From Halalkalibacter wakoensis JCM 9140 (GTDB taxonomy: Bacteria > Bacillota > Bacilli > Bacillales > Bacillaceae_D): DNA of 47,658 bases. The position numbers and the translations under genes were made by a program. Location: assembly GCF_000513095.1 (NCBI RefSeq), contig NZ_BAUT01000028.1:1-47658 (forward strand), given 5' to 3'. This document shows, piece after piece, positions 1-8,941 of this stretch. The first letter of the stretch is position 1; each line of letters begins with the position of its first letter. A model generated the notes under the pieces. It saw only the letters and a program-made list of their open reading frames with translations, was not told the DNA's origin and made no database searches.

Positions 1-2
1 TT

Positions 3-83
3 TCAACTGGGATTTATAGAATGTTACTTGGATATCTTGACCAACTAAGTGAAAAGTTTAAGCTAATTGATGAATCATGTTGA
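3..83 (+). CDS. 3' end of an unidentified gene (partial)
   Basis: One frame is open from the window edge to a TGA at 81-83. It gives a 26-residue tail beginning STGIYRMLLGYLDQLSEK and ending in LIDESC. The mix of hydrophobic and charged residues looks like protein, and the other two forward frames stop within 50 bases. Too little is present to name a family. It could be a chance open frame, since 81 bases is short; the start lies outside the window. Confidence 0.3.
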   Translation, partial: STGIYRMLLGYLDQLSEKFKLIDESC

Positions 84-136
84 TGATGGTGATCCATATG
101 GCTACATTTTTATACCAATTATTGTAGATGAACATT

Positions 137-433
137 CTAAAAAGGAGACTCATTCTCTTCTATTGTTATATTTTGCTTTGGTTTTTTGGTGTCTGTTGTA
201 AGATGAGGGTGGTCATCATTGGTACTATTTGAAATGAACTTATGACATTTAGGGCATTCAATCATTACATCATCTAGATGAAATCCTACATATCCATGAG
301 TACATTCTTGTATTGTAAAAATTGTTTCCCAATCCATCTCAAATGTATAATTACAGTCATTACAATATAAAACACAAATGCCGAAGTTTTCTGTTTCCTC
401 AATAATGCTCTTTTTCTTACCCACAATAAACAT
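137..433 (-). CDS. small CxxC-containing hypothetical protein (possible zinc-binding)
   Basis: A 98-residue protein with two CxxC knuckles, CNDC around residues 24-27 and CPKC around 60-63. Two such pairs about 35 residues apart suggest a zinc ribbon-like fold, perhaps binding nucleic acid or another protein. An AAGGGAG ribosome site lies just before the ATG at 433, with unusually short spacing. The gene is divergent from the primase-helicase gene at 612. The C-terminal third is polar and probably disordered. I do not recognise the family. The neighbouring conflict-type gene makes a defence-island passenger possible, but that is only context. Confidence 0.5.
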   Translation of the reverse strand: MFIVGKKKSIIEETENFGICVLYCNDCNYTFEMDWETIFTIQECTHGYVGFHLDDVMIECPKCHKFISNSTNDDHPHLTTDTKKPKQNITIEENESPF

Positions 434-611
434 TCTCCCTTATAAAAATTTCAACTCTTTTAGTTTTAGTATACACTCGCTACTAAAATTACTCTATTGC
501 TGCCTTTTGCACAAACTATACTTAGTAAAATTATTATGAAGGATTAGACTGTTAAATAAATGGTTTCTTGGCTAAACTAGAGTTAAAGATATTTACGATT
601 GGAGTAGCCTT

Positions 612-2963
612 ATGGATATGCACGAACAGCTCAGGTATGCTTTAAAAGAGATTGATAGACTTAAAAAAGAAAATATTCAATTAAAAAAGTATCTCTATAA
701 AATACAAGATCGTAATACATTTTATAGCCTAACATCTAATATAAAGAAAACAGCGACGGATTTTACTCCTAAAGAAAAAGCAGCAATTTCACTATTTATG
801 AACCTTTTTCGAGGAAGGTCTGATGTTTTTGCTCAAAGGTGGAAATCGAGTACTACAGGTAAATCTGGTTATTCACCTGCATGTAAAAATGAGTGGGATA
901 AAGAGCTTTGTCGAAAACCTAAAATTAAATGTCAGGATTGTTCCCACCGCCTATTCAGTCCCTTAACTTCCCAAGTTATTTACGAACATTTAAGTGGCAT
1001 AAAAACTATAGGAATTTATCCTTTACTAGAAAATAATACATGTCATTTTCTAGCTGTGGACTTTGATAAGAAGCAATGGAAAGATGATGTACGTGCATTT
1101 ATTGAAACGTGTAAAAATTTAGGGTTACCATATCATATCGAACGTTCTCGCTCAGGAGAAGGCGCTCATATTTGGTTCTTTTTTGAAAAGGAAATAAGCG
1201 CTTCGTTAGCTAGAAAATTTGGAGTGATTCTATTATCAAAAACAAGTGAAAAGCGCTTTGAAGTTGGCATGGATTCCTTTGATAGAATGTTCCCTAACCA
1301 AGATCTATTACCTAAAGGTGGTTTTGGTAATTTGATAGCTCTCCCATTACAGAAGCAAGTAAAAATGAAAGGGAATAGTGTCTTTGTAAATGATTCATTT
1401 CAGGAATTTGAAGATCAATGGCAATATCTATCGTCGATAAAAAGGATATCTGAAAAAAATATTTTACAAATAGTAACAAACTTCTCCAAGGAAGAAAGCT
1501 CTATAAATGTAAATGAGAAAGTTGAGAATATTAACTTGCCAAAAGAAGTTACTATTGAACTAAATCATGGCATTCAAATTCTGAAGAATTTATTACCAAG
1601 TAAGATACTGAATGAATTACAAAAACTTGCGACATTCGGAAATCCAGAATTTTTCAAAGCACAAGCAAAGCGCTTTTCCACTCATCGAATTCCTAGAATG
1701 ATTGATTGTACACAGATTGATGACAATATGCTCATATTACCAAGAGGTTTATTAGAAAAGGTGAAGGAAATCTTCTCTAAATATAAAATATCTCTAACAA
1801 TACTAAACAATCAATTCGTAGGAAAGTCTATTGACGTTAAATTTTATGGTCAACTTACGATCCAACAAGAGGACGCTGTTACATCTATGGCTAATCATGA
1901 CAATGGAGTATTAGCAGCAGATACTGGTTTTGGGAAAACAGTGACAGCTGCAGCGTTAATTAGTAGAAATGAAACAAATACACTCATAATTGTGCATCGA
2001 ACACAACTAGTTGAACAATGGAAAGACAGATTATCATCTTTTTTAAACATCCCAGTAAAAGAGATTGGTCAAATTGGTGGTGGGAAAAATAAACCAACCT
2101 ACAACATAGATATATCTACGATTCAATCGCTTAATCATAATGGTTTAATAAAACCTGAGTTACATCATTACGGGCAAATTATCGTAGATGAATGTCATCA
2201 CATTTCTGCCGTAAGCTTTGAAAAGGTATTAAAAGCAGTCGCAGCGAAGAAAGTGTATGGTTTAACAGCAACCCCAGTTAGGAAAGATGGATTGCACCCA
2301 ATTATATTTATGCAATGTGGGCCTATAAGATATAAAACCAATAATAAACAACAAGCCAATTTTCGACCGTTTAAACAAACCCTTGTTAAAAGAGAGACAT
2401 TACTAAATACGAATGAAACTGATATACAAGCTATATATTCCTTGTTATCTACTAATAAAGAACGAAACGATATGATTTTTAACGATGTTCTACAAGCTCT
2501 AGATGAAAAACGCTCTCCTATAGTGTTAACGGAACGTTTAGACCATATAAATGAACTATATGAGCTTTTCAAGGGATTTGCTAAAAATATAATTATCCTA
2601 TCAGGAGCTATGAAGAAGAAAGAACGGCAACAAGCGCTAGAAAAGTTAATTGAATTACCTGATAGTGAGGAGAGATTATTAATTGCAACAGGAAAATACG
2701 TGGGAGAAGGGTTTGATGATTCGAGATTAGATACCCTCTTTCTAACAATGCCAATCTCTTGGAAAGGTACATTGCAACAGTATGTAGGGCGGCTTCATCG
2801 TAATTATAGTAGCAAAAGTGAAGTGAAAGTGTTCGATTATGTAGATTCGAACGTTGATGTACTAGAGAAAATGTTTAAAAAACGATTAAAGGGATATAAA
2901 AATATAGGTTATAGTCTAGGTGAGAACAAAGAGAAAAGCCAACAAATTCAATTATTCCAGTAG
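612..2963 (+). CDS. TOTE-type archaeo-eukaryotic primase fused to SF2 helicase
   Basis: A 783-residue multidomain protein. Residues 3-35 form a Lys/Glu-rich coiled coil. A cysteine cluster follows (C91, C100, C107, C110), then an archaeo-eukaryotic-primase-like module with HFLAVDFD (145-152, acidic metal ligands) and SRSGEGAHIW (179-188). From about 435 there is a superfamily 2 helicase: TGFGKT Walker A, DECHH at about 525, GLTATP at about 550, GEGFDD and QYVGRLHR near 698-730. This order matches the primase-helicase core described for TOTE conflict systems, which are proposed to act against invading DNA; the activity of this copy is untested. The ATG at 612 follows GGAG at 601-604 with good spacing. 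The next gene is a broken AlbA/Schlafen-like ATPase, which fits a defence-island setting. All helicase motifs look intact. Confidence 0.8.
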   Translation: MDMHEQLRYALKEIDRLKKENIQLKKYLYKIQDRNTFYSLTSNIKKTATDFTPKEKAAISLFMNLFRGRSDVFAQRWKSSTTGKSGYSPACKNEWDKELCRKPKIKCQDCSHRLFSPLTSQVIYEHLSGIKTIGIYPLLENNTCHFLAVDFDKKQWKDDVRAFIETCKNLGLPYHIERSRSGEGAHIWFFFEKEISASLARKFGVILLSKTSEKRFEVGMDSFDRMFPNQDLLPKGGFGNLIALPLQKQVKMKGNSVFVNDSFQEFEDQWQYLSSIKRISEKNILQIVTNFSKEESSINVNEKVENINLPKEVTIELNHGIQILKNLLPSKILNELQKLATFGNPEFFKAQAKRFSTHRIPRMIDCTQIDDNMLILPRGLLEKVKEIFSKYKISLTILNNQFVGKSIDVKFYGQLTIQQEDAVTSMANHDNGVLAADTGFGKTVTAAALISRNETNTLIIVHRTQLVEQWKDRLSSFLNIPVKEIGQIGGGKNKPTYNIDISTIQSLNHNGLIKPELHHYGQIIVDECHHISAVSFEKVLKAVAAKKVYGLTATPVRKDGLHPIIFMQCGPIRYKTNNKQQANFRPFKQTLVKRETLLNTNETDIQAIYSLLSTNKERNDMIFNDVLQALDEKRSPIVLTERLDHINELYELFKGFAKNIIILSGAMKKKERQQALEKLIELPDSEERLLIATGKYVGEGFDDSRLDTLFLTMPISWKGTLQQYVGRLHRNYSSKSEVKVFDYVDSNVDVLEKMFKKRLKGYKNIGYSLGENKEKSQQIQLFQ

Positions 2964-3131
2964 TTTTAGAGAAATAAAAGATATAAATGATTTAACAGTA
3001 AATAATAATTCTAAATGATTACAAAGTGGAATGTTAATAGGTTCATATAAAATGTTAATGAAATAATAATGAGTTACTGTTTCTTTAAGTAATAGGAGTC
3101 AAATTTCATTTATTTATGGAGGTGAAGTTTT

Positions 3132-4632
3132 ATGATATCTAAAGAAGAAGTACAGATACTGCTAGATAAGTTAGAAACAAGTATAGCTGATGAGCTTGAA
3201 TCACAACAACTAGATTTTAAGCAATGGATAACAAGAAGTTTGATGACAACATTAAACGGTCCCAGAAGGCTCAACACGCTTACTGTTGATGAACGTATTT
3301 CCAGGTATGCCTCCTTACACTACCACTGATGGTTCTGCAACAATAAGACAGGGAAAGGATTGTATTCCTTATACAGGTTCTTTAAGGCGTAAAATGATGG
3401 ATACTTCAACACAGATGGACTTTACTGATGAAATAATCCACGAGGACTGGCAAAGTCTATTTTCACATTCAGCAATGAAGCGCGTCCGGGAAATTATGTC
3501 TAGAGAAAGGGTTGATGAAAGCCTTTTGACGTTATCTGACGAAGATTTATTGAGGTCTATCGGAGCGTTAAAGGAAAACTTTCTTACTAAAGGCGCCCTA
3601 CTACTTGTTGGAAAGCCTGAAGCTATTTTAAAATATATTCCACAATACAAATGGTCTTTTAGAAAGATGATTAGTGATACTGATTAATCTCATCGAGATG
3701 ACGGAACTCATGCTATACCAGTAGCACTGTATGAATTGGAACGGTATATAGCTGTCGATAATCCAATGGTTACTGTAGAATCTGGACTTGTACATCCAGA
3801 GTTCAGTACATATCCAACAATTGCTTTAAGAGAAGCTTTGCTTAATGCGTTTGGTCATAGGGATTATCGAATGAATGGAACTATTATGTTAAAGCAATAT
3901 AATGATAAGCTAATACTAACTAATCCAGGAGAGTTTGTTGGTGGTATTACACCTAAAAATATTCTCCACCATCCTCCAGTAGCGAGGAATAATCACTTAA
4001 TGGATTTGTTAGATAGATTAAAATTAGTCAACCGTTCAAACCTTGGTGTTTCAAGGATATTCCGTTCGCTATTGATTGAGGGGAAAGAACCACCGATATA
4101 TAGAGAAGTTGGTAGTAACATTGAGCTTACCTTTATATCTTCTCCATTAAACAAGGATTTTAAAAACTTAATTAATCATATGGCACAAGAAAAAAATCAC
4201 ATTGATGTTGACCATCTGCTTATATTGCAATATTTAATTAGACATGAAGAAATTGATACGTCAATAGCAGCAGAAGTTGCTCAAAGAAGTATGGAACAAG
4301 CACGTGAATTACTTAGTAAGATGCAAAATGATTTAAATTTATTAGAATCAATCGGACGTGGTAAAGGGAGGTACTTTACTCTTTCACGAAGTGCATATAA
4401 ATTATTAAAAGGTGAATTGCAATATGAACGTCAGCAAATTTTGGATAAAGAAGCAGTCAAAATTCGCATATTATCTATACTAAAAACAGATCGAAGTTTA
4501 ACTAATAAGGAAATAAGGCAATTAACGGGGATGAACCAAAAACAAGTACAACGTTTGGTAAAAGAAATGGAACCAGACGGTGTTAAGATTGTTGGAAAGG
4601 GAGCTGGAACCAAATATATTTATTCTCCTTAA
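3132..4632 (+). pseudogene. AlbA_2/Schlafen-like ATP-binding protein, broken by internal deletion and stop
   Basis: Remains of a RecG-C-terminus-like/AlbA_2 ATP-binding protein. A strong GGAGGTG site precedes the ATG at 3132, and the first ~38 residues (ending DFKQWITRS) match the N-terminal helix of such proteins. The reading frame is then lost: from 3256 the sequence resumes one frame over with TVPEGSTRLLLMNVFPGMPP, which is the end of the AlbA_2 domain. The middle of that domain, including the usual Gly-rich stretch, is missing. A second lesion is an in-frame TAA at 3685-3687 (GAT TAA TCT). Beyond it the frame continues through a GHKL-like ATPase region (ALREALLNAFGHRDYR) and a C-terminal winged helix (LTNKEIRQLTGMNQKQVQ). 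Two independent lesions, one a deletion, argue for true decay. Confidence 0.85.
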
Positions 4633-4992
4633 TAAAATAGGGACACAAAAGGGGACATTATTGGAGTTAACTCCTTAATGAACAAAGTACCATTAGGAAA
4701 AAAAAGGACAAAATAAGGACAAAATAAGGACAAAAAATTAATTACATAAAGAATATTAACATCTTTTACAGTTCTTTGACCAATAAGCGTTGCTAACATT
4801 TTGCTAACGCAATCCAGTGAAAAACAATATATCCCCGTTAAAAATGTTACATTAAGAATTTAACAAAGTCTTAATATACCGCACTTTTCGCAAACGATGT
4901 GCAAGATATTACACACTCTCACCTTAGGGCGGCATGATGTAATCTGCCCCTGAACCCCCTTGTTACAGGAGGTTTGTAGGAAAATAATTAAT
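4633..4992. other. non-coding stretch with palindrome, tandem repeats and small hairpins
   Basis: No gene seen. It contains the perfect palindrome GGAGTTAACTCC (4663-4674) in a larger near-palindrome, three tandem copies of the 11-base unit GGACAAAATAA (4706-4738, last copy imperfect), and two direct copies of TTGCTAAC three bases apart near 4790-4810. Two possible hairpins follow: GGGCGG/CTGCCC near 4926-4948, and AACCCCCT/AGGAGGTT (one mismatch) near 4951-4972. With the terminator at 4994-5038 they could be the end of a short structured RNA, or debris at the edge of an inserted element. No known riboswitch, T-box, tmRNA or tRNA motif was recognised. Confidence 0.4.
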
Positions 4993-4993
4993 T

Positions 4994-5038
4994 GAGACTT
5001 CTCAAAGGTTTAATAATCTTTGAGGAGTCTCTTTTTTT
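4994..5038 (+). terminator. strong Rho-independent terminator
   Basis: GAGACTTCTCAAAG (4994-5007) pairs with CTTTGAGGAGTCTC (5018-5031), 14 pairs with one G-T, followed by TTTTTTT. No gene ends within 350 bases upstream, so it may close a non-coding transcript or stop read-through from the pseudogene region. Confidence 0.85.
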
Positions 5039-5153
5039 GTACACCTTTGCATGCTGCAGCAATTTTTCTGAAGAAATTCCCTCCTTTCCTTTTAGGTATT
5101 GATGTACTTAGGAATAAAATTGATTGGATCAAAAACTTATAAAAGAAACCTGG

Positions 5154-5223
5154 TTTACAAAAAAAAATCACTGTGGTATATTAATTATATTAAGAATGTT
5201 AAATAAAAACTTAACAAAGTTAA
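5154..5223 (+). promoter_or_regulatory. promoter and candidate GbsR-type operator for the choline dehydrogenase gene
   Basis: A sigma-A-like promoter: TTTACA (5154-5159), 16 bases, TATATT (5176-5181). Just downstream is TTAAGAATGTTAA (5189-5201), covering the expected start. A close version lies at the promoters of the binding-protein gene and gbsR (AAYATTCTTWA in the other orientation). A second perfect palindrome, TTAAC-AAA-GTTAA, lies at 5210-5222. A repressor bound here would block initiation. Assigning the site to GbsR is inference from the shared motif. Confidence 0.55.
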
Positions 5224-5242
5224 CAGTATTTAAATGCTCCTA

Positions 5243-5287
5243 AAGTAAATGAAAAAACTAGCAAACTTTTATACTTGTTTCATTTAC
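5243..5287 (+). promoter_or_regulatory. leader hairpin upstream of the choline dehydrogenase gene
   Basis: A perfect 11-base inverted repeat, AGTAAATGAAA (5243-5253) and TTTCATTTACT (5277-5287), with a 23-base loop, in the ~180-base untranslated leader. No T-run follows directly, so it is not a plain terminator. It may stabilise the mRNA or be a protein-binding site. Confidence 0.4.
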
Positions 5288-5367
5288 TAAAGACGATCTT
5301 TTTATGAATGCTTTGCAAATAGCTTAATAACTAAATTCCATTTTCAACATCCAAGGAGGTCCGGAAG

Positions 5368-7065
5368 ATGAAAGAAACATATGATATTGTAGTAGTAGGT
5401 GGAGGAAGTGCCGGTTCGGTACTCGGTGACCGTTTAAGTGCAGACGGAACACGTAGTGTACTTGTTTTAGAGGCAGGACGAAAGGATTTTGCATGGGACT
5501 TATTGATCCAAATGCCTGCAGCTTTGCCGTTTCCATCAGGAAACCCTTTATATGACTGGAGATACGAGTCTGACCCTGAACCACATATGAATGGACGTCG
5601 TATCAAGCATGCTCGTGGAAAGGTGCTTGGAGGTTCAGGTTCAATCAACGGTATGATTTATCAAAGAGGTAATCCGATGGATTATGAACGTTGGGGAGCA
5701 GACGAAGGTATGGAAACGTGGGATTTTGCACACTGTCTTCCGTATTTTAAACGCTTGGAAAGTGCGTTAGCTGCTGATCCAGATGACGTATATCGTGGCC
5801 ATGATGGTCCTCTTAAACTAGAACGTGGTCCAGCTACGGGTCCACTATTTCAAGCCTTCTTTGACGCAGCGGTCGAGGCCGGGTACGCGAAGATTCCTGA
5901 TGTGAACGGTTTTAGACAAGAGGGATTCGCTCCGTTTGATAAGCATGTGTACAAAGGACAACGTTTTTCACCTTCACGTGCCTATCTGCATCCAGCTATG
6001 GGGCGTGAGAACCTTACTGTGAAAACACGTGCGTTTGTGACAAGTATTGATTTTGAAGGTACTCGTGCAAAGGGTGTGACGTATCAAAGAGATGGGAAGA
6101 CTCATCAGGTTATTGCAGGTGAAGTAGTACTTGCAGGTGGTGCAATCAATACACCGCAATTGCTTCAATTGTCAGGTGTGGGAAATGCTGAATACTTGCG
6201 CTCACTTGATATTGAACCGGTAGTTGATCTTCCTGGTGTTGGTGAAAACCTTCAGGATCATCTTGAAACCTACATTCAATACTCTTGTCCACAACCTGTT
6301 TCTGAACAGCCTAACTTAAATAAACTGAAAATGCCATGGATCGGTTTACAATGGTTAGTCGGACGTAAAGGTCCAGCAGCTACGAACCACTTCGAAGGTG
6401 GAGGTTTCGTTCGTTCCAATGAGGACGTTCAATATCCAAACTTGATGTTCCACTTCCTACCAGTCGCGGTTCGATACGATGGACAGAAAGCGGACACGGC
6501 TCACGGGTTCCAGGTACACGTCGGACCTATGTATTCTGATGCTAGGGGATCATTAAAGATTCGTTCTAAAAATCCTAAAGAGCATCCGAGCATGATTTAC
6601 AACTATCTTTCAACTGAACAGGACCGCCGTGAGTGGATTGAAGCAGTAAGAATTTCACGTGAAATCCTAAACCAGCCAGCGATGGCACCTTATAATTCGG
6701 GTGAAATTTCACCAGGTCCTTCTGTTAGTACAGATGAGGAGATTTTGGAATGGGTGAGAAATGATGCAGAGACTGCCCTTCACCCAAGTTGTACCGCGAA
6801 GATGGGGCCCGCTTCAGATCCAATGGCCGTTGTAGACCCACTAACGATGAAGGTTCACGGTCTTGAAAATGTTCGAGTCGTTGATGCATCTGCTATGCCT
6901 TATGTAACAAATGGAAACATTCATGCGCCGGTATTGATGTTGGCGGAAAAAGCAGCAGATTTAATCCTTGACCGTAAACCTCTTGAGCCAATTCACCTTG
7001 ACTTCTACCGTCATGGAGTGCACCCGCCTGAAGCAGGGACAATTAAAACACTAGTTAAATCATAA
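5368..7065 (+). CDS. betA: GMC-family choline dehydrogenase (BetA-like)
   Basis: A 565-residue FAD-dependent GMC oxidoreductase, close to the usual BetA length. It starts with the dinucleotide-binding motif VVGGGSAG (about residues 9-16), has the first GMC signature around [18 protein letters not shown] (about 89-106), the second around [15 protein letters not shown], and the C-terminal catalytic region [11 protein letters not shown] then [14 protein letters not shown]. BetA oxidises choline to betaine aldehyde and, in some bacteria, on to glycine betaine, an osmoprotectant. AAGGAGG precedes the ATG by about nine bases. Context supports choline: a betaine-type binding lipoprotein and a GbsR repressor lie downstream, and the promoters share a motif. 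No betaine aldehyde dehydrogenase gene is in the window. Another alcohol substrate is possible, since GMC specificity is hard to read from sequence. Confidence 0.8.
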   Translation: MKETYDIVVVGGGSAGSVLGDRLSADGTRSVLVLEAGRKDFAWDLLIQMPAALPFPSGNPLYDWRYESDPEPHMNGRRIKHARGKVLGGSGSINGMIYQRGNPMDYERWGADEGMETWDFAHCLPYFKRLESALAADPDDVYRGHDGPLKLERGPATGPLFQAFFDAAVEAGYAKIPDVNGFRQEGFAPFDKHVYKGQRFSPSRAYLHPAMGRENLTVKTRAFVTSIDFEGTRAKGVTYQRDGKTHQVIAGEVVLAGGAINTPQLLQLSGVGNAEYLRSLDIEPVVDLPGVGENLQDHLETYIQYSCPQPVSEQPNLNKLKMPWIGLQWLVGRKGPAATNHFEGGGFVRSNEDVQYPNLMFHFLPVAVRYDGQKADTAHGFQVHVGPMYSDARGSLKIRSKNPKEHPSMIYNYLSTEQDRREWIEAVRISREILNQPAMAPYNSGEISPGPSVSTDEEILEWVRNDAETALHPSCTAKMGPASDPMAVVDPLTMKVHGLENVRVVDASAMPYVTNGNIHAPVLMLAEKAADLILDRKPLEPIHLDFYRHGVHPPEAGTIKTLVKS

Positions 7066-7077
7066 TGAGTTTATAAG

Positions 7078-7141
7078 AAGGACTCTTTCAAAATGTATTG
7101 TGAGCCAAAGCATACATTTATGAGAGAGTCCTTCTTTTTTG
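7078..7141 (+). terminator. terminator after betA
   Basis: AAGGACTCT (7078-7086) pairs with AGAGTCCTT (7125-7133), an inner AAATGTA/TACATTT extends the stem, and CTTTTTT follows. Confidence 0.8.
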
Positions 7142-7411
7142 ATGTTTATTTTTTAATTGCTCCTTAGAGAGATATCCTGAAATGCTAGGTTTACATCACG
7201 AGATTGCTTAGTATGGATACAGAAGCGGGTTAGAATGGGTTTACACGTTATAGAAAGCAAATATCTATTTCGCAGCTTTCAATTAAGTAACTAATTCTCT
7301 TAATTTTCATTAATGTACTAGAGCCCGTGTGTGTAAAAAATAGAAAATATGAATATAGCAATCCAAATGTTCATTAGAAATAGTCTACCTTCGTCACCGA
7401 ATTGCTATTAT
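7142..7411. other. intergenic stretch, nothing recognised
   Basis: Between the betA terminator and the end of the SDR gene. No ORF with a ribosome site, no RNA gene, and no strong terminator for the SDR gene was seen; only a weak ATAGCAAT/ATTGCTAT pairing with a loop of about 40 bases near 7356-7407. Confidence 0.4.
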
Positions 7412-8420
7412 CTAACCGAACACTTCCCCACCATTCACATGATGAACCTGGCCTGTGATAAAGCGGGAATCATCGGAAGCCAAATGAACATAGGTTGGTG
7501 CTAATTCAAATGGTTGCGCAGGTCGTTTCATAGGATTGTCCGCGCCGAATACTGCGACGTCATCAGCTGTAAAACTAGCTGGGATGAGCGGGGTCCAAAT
7601 TCTCCCTGGCGCGACCGCGTTGACACGAATGCCTTTATCGATCACATTGTTGGCAAGTGCCGTGTGAAGCCTATATTTGCAGCTTTTGTGGCAGTATAAT
7701 CAATCATTTGTTCTTCGCCGGCAAAAGCAACGACGGAAGAAGTATTGATAATAGAGCTTCCTTCTTTCATGTGGGGAAGGGCTGCTCTTGTGGTGTAAAA
7801 GTGTGAATATATATTTACTTTAAACGTATCATCAAATTGCTCGTCGGTCACATCGGTTAAAGATAACTGTTGAAACTGGATTCCGACATGATTGCAAAGA
7901 ACATCTAATTGTCCAAAAGTTTTGAGTGTCTTCTCGACAATTGCAATGCATTGATCCTTTTTGCGTAAGTCCCCTGGCATGAGTAAACAACGCTGGCCTA
8001 ATTGTTCCACTCGCGTTTTCGTTCGATGGGCATCGTCATGCTCATCAAGGTAAGCGATGGCTACATCTGCTCCTTCTTTTGCAAAAGCAATCGCAATCGC
8101 AGCACCAATTCCACTATCTCCTCCTGTAATTAACGCCACTTTTCCTTTTAATTTTTCGCTTCCTTTATAATGGGGATTTTCTACGATTGGTTTCGGTACC
8201 ATGAGTCTTCGACACCAGGATGACGCAATTGACGCTGTTCCGGAACATTGAGGGGAATCTCTTCATTGCGAACAATTTTCCCGTAGTTCGGATACAGAGG
8301 ATACGGGTGCTCCTGTTTATTGTTCTCAAACATTTGTTGCACATGCTTAATTTGATCGAGTTTTTGATGATCATTTGACATATGTTGATGATGGGATTGG
8401 TGATCGTTATAGTTCGGCAT
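7412..8420 (-). pseudogene. short-chain dehydrogenase (YdaD/YhdF-like general stress type), two single-base frameshifts
   Basis: Three frame segments together make one SDR of about 336 residues. Segment one starts at the ATG at 8420 behind TAGGAGG and ends in RHPGVEDS. Segment two carries [14 protein letters not shown], the NAD(P)-binding TGGDSGIG and the catalytic YTATK. Segment three has GIRVNAVAPGRIWTPLIP and ends ITGQVHHVNGGEVFG. The long polar N-terminus and the [19 protein letters not shown] block are typical of Bacillus general-stress SDRs such as YdaD and YhdF. The frame slips by one missing base near 8203-8205 and again near 7658-7663; adding one base at each restores the full family sequence. 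There is no other damage. LCNHVG replaces the usual NNAG. Either a recently inactivated gene or sequence error. Confidence 0.8.
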
Positions 8421-8560
8421 AGGAACCTCCTAAGTAAGTAAATTCATCACACTCTATGCATAAACACCCAAAGAAGTGAATTGCCTTCCTACCCAAGGAC
8501 ATGCTCACATTCATAGTAAGCGAATACGATAAAAAGACAATAAGAAGGAGGGCTCAGGCA

Positions 8561-8725
8561 ATGTTGTTTGAATATAATCCAGAAGCAACCGTTTTATTAA
8601 AGGACGCCTCAGATGAAAAGGTGAAAATGCAATACATGAATCACGCTTGGCCGATGCCTAAATCATCGGAACGACCGCCCTATTTCACGAATCCGAGATA
8701 TGGATGGAATTACCCTGTTATTTAA
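8561..8725 (+). CDS. small hypothetical protein (54 aa)
   Basis: The frame is open from 8501, but the AAGGAGGG at 8544-8551 points to the ATG at 8561, giving a 54-residue protein starting MLFEYNPEATVLLKDAS and ending in a Pro/Tyr-rich stretch (RPPYFTNPRYGWNYPVI). No signal peptide or membrane segment. It is divergent from the SDR gene and followed by its own terminator, which supports a real gene. I do not recognise the family. Confidence 0.6.
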   Translation: MLFEYNPEATVLLKDASDEKVKMQYMNHAWPMPKSSERPPYFTNPRYGWNYPVI

Positions 8726-8750
8726 AGAGATTTTAATGAACAGGAGACGA

Positions 8751-8786
8751 ATAGAGTGCTAGAGAAGAGGCACTCTATTTTGTTTT
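8751..8786 (+). terminator. terminator after the 54-aa gene
   Basis: ATAGAGTGC (8751-8759) and GCACTCTAT (8770-8778) form a perfect nine-pair stem, followed by TTTGTTTT. Confidence 0.8.
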
Positions 8787-8879
8787 GTGAATAAATGCGG
8801 CTCTAAGTCATTCGTCAAAAAAGAAGTACTTAAGCTTAGAAGAATTTTAAATGGATATAGAAAGAAAGTATCTCAATCT

Positions 8880-8919
8880 AAAAAAAGAAGTTAGTCCTAA
8901 AATATAAGGGACTAACTTC
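8880..8919 (-). terminator. terminator after the betaine-binding protein gene
   Basis: Read on the minus strand, GAAGTTAGTCC and GGACTAACTTC (8887-8897 and 8909-8919 on the plus strand) form an 11-pair stem followed by a run of T. Confidence 0.85.
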
Positions 8920-8941
8920 TCTCTTCAAGTCTACATATTAC

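Noticed and set aside
2198-2572. 124-codon open frame on the minus strand
   Set aside because: Antisense to the helicase motifs of the primase-helicase gene; Ser/Cys-rich random-looking product.
4786-4815. attachment site or integrase end suggested by repeated TTGCTAAC
   Set aside because: No integrase gene, no matching second copy elsewhere in the window, and no adjoining tRNA or tmRNA.
4920-4975. T-box, SAM or other known riboswitch in the hairpin block
   Set aside because: None of the conserved core motifs is present, and no regulated gene follows within 350 bases without an intervening terminator.
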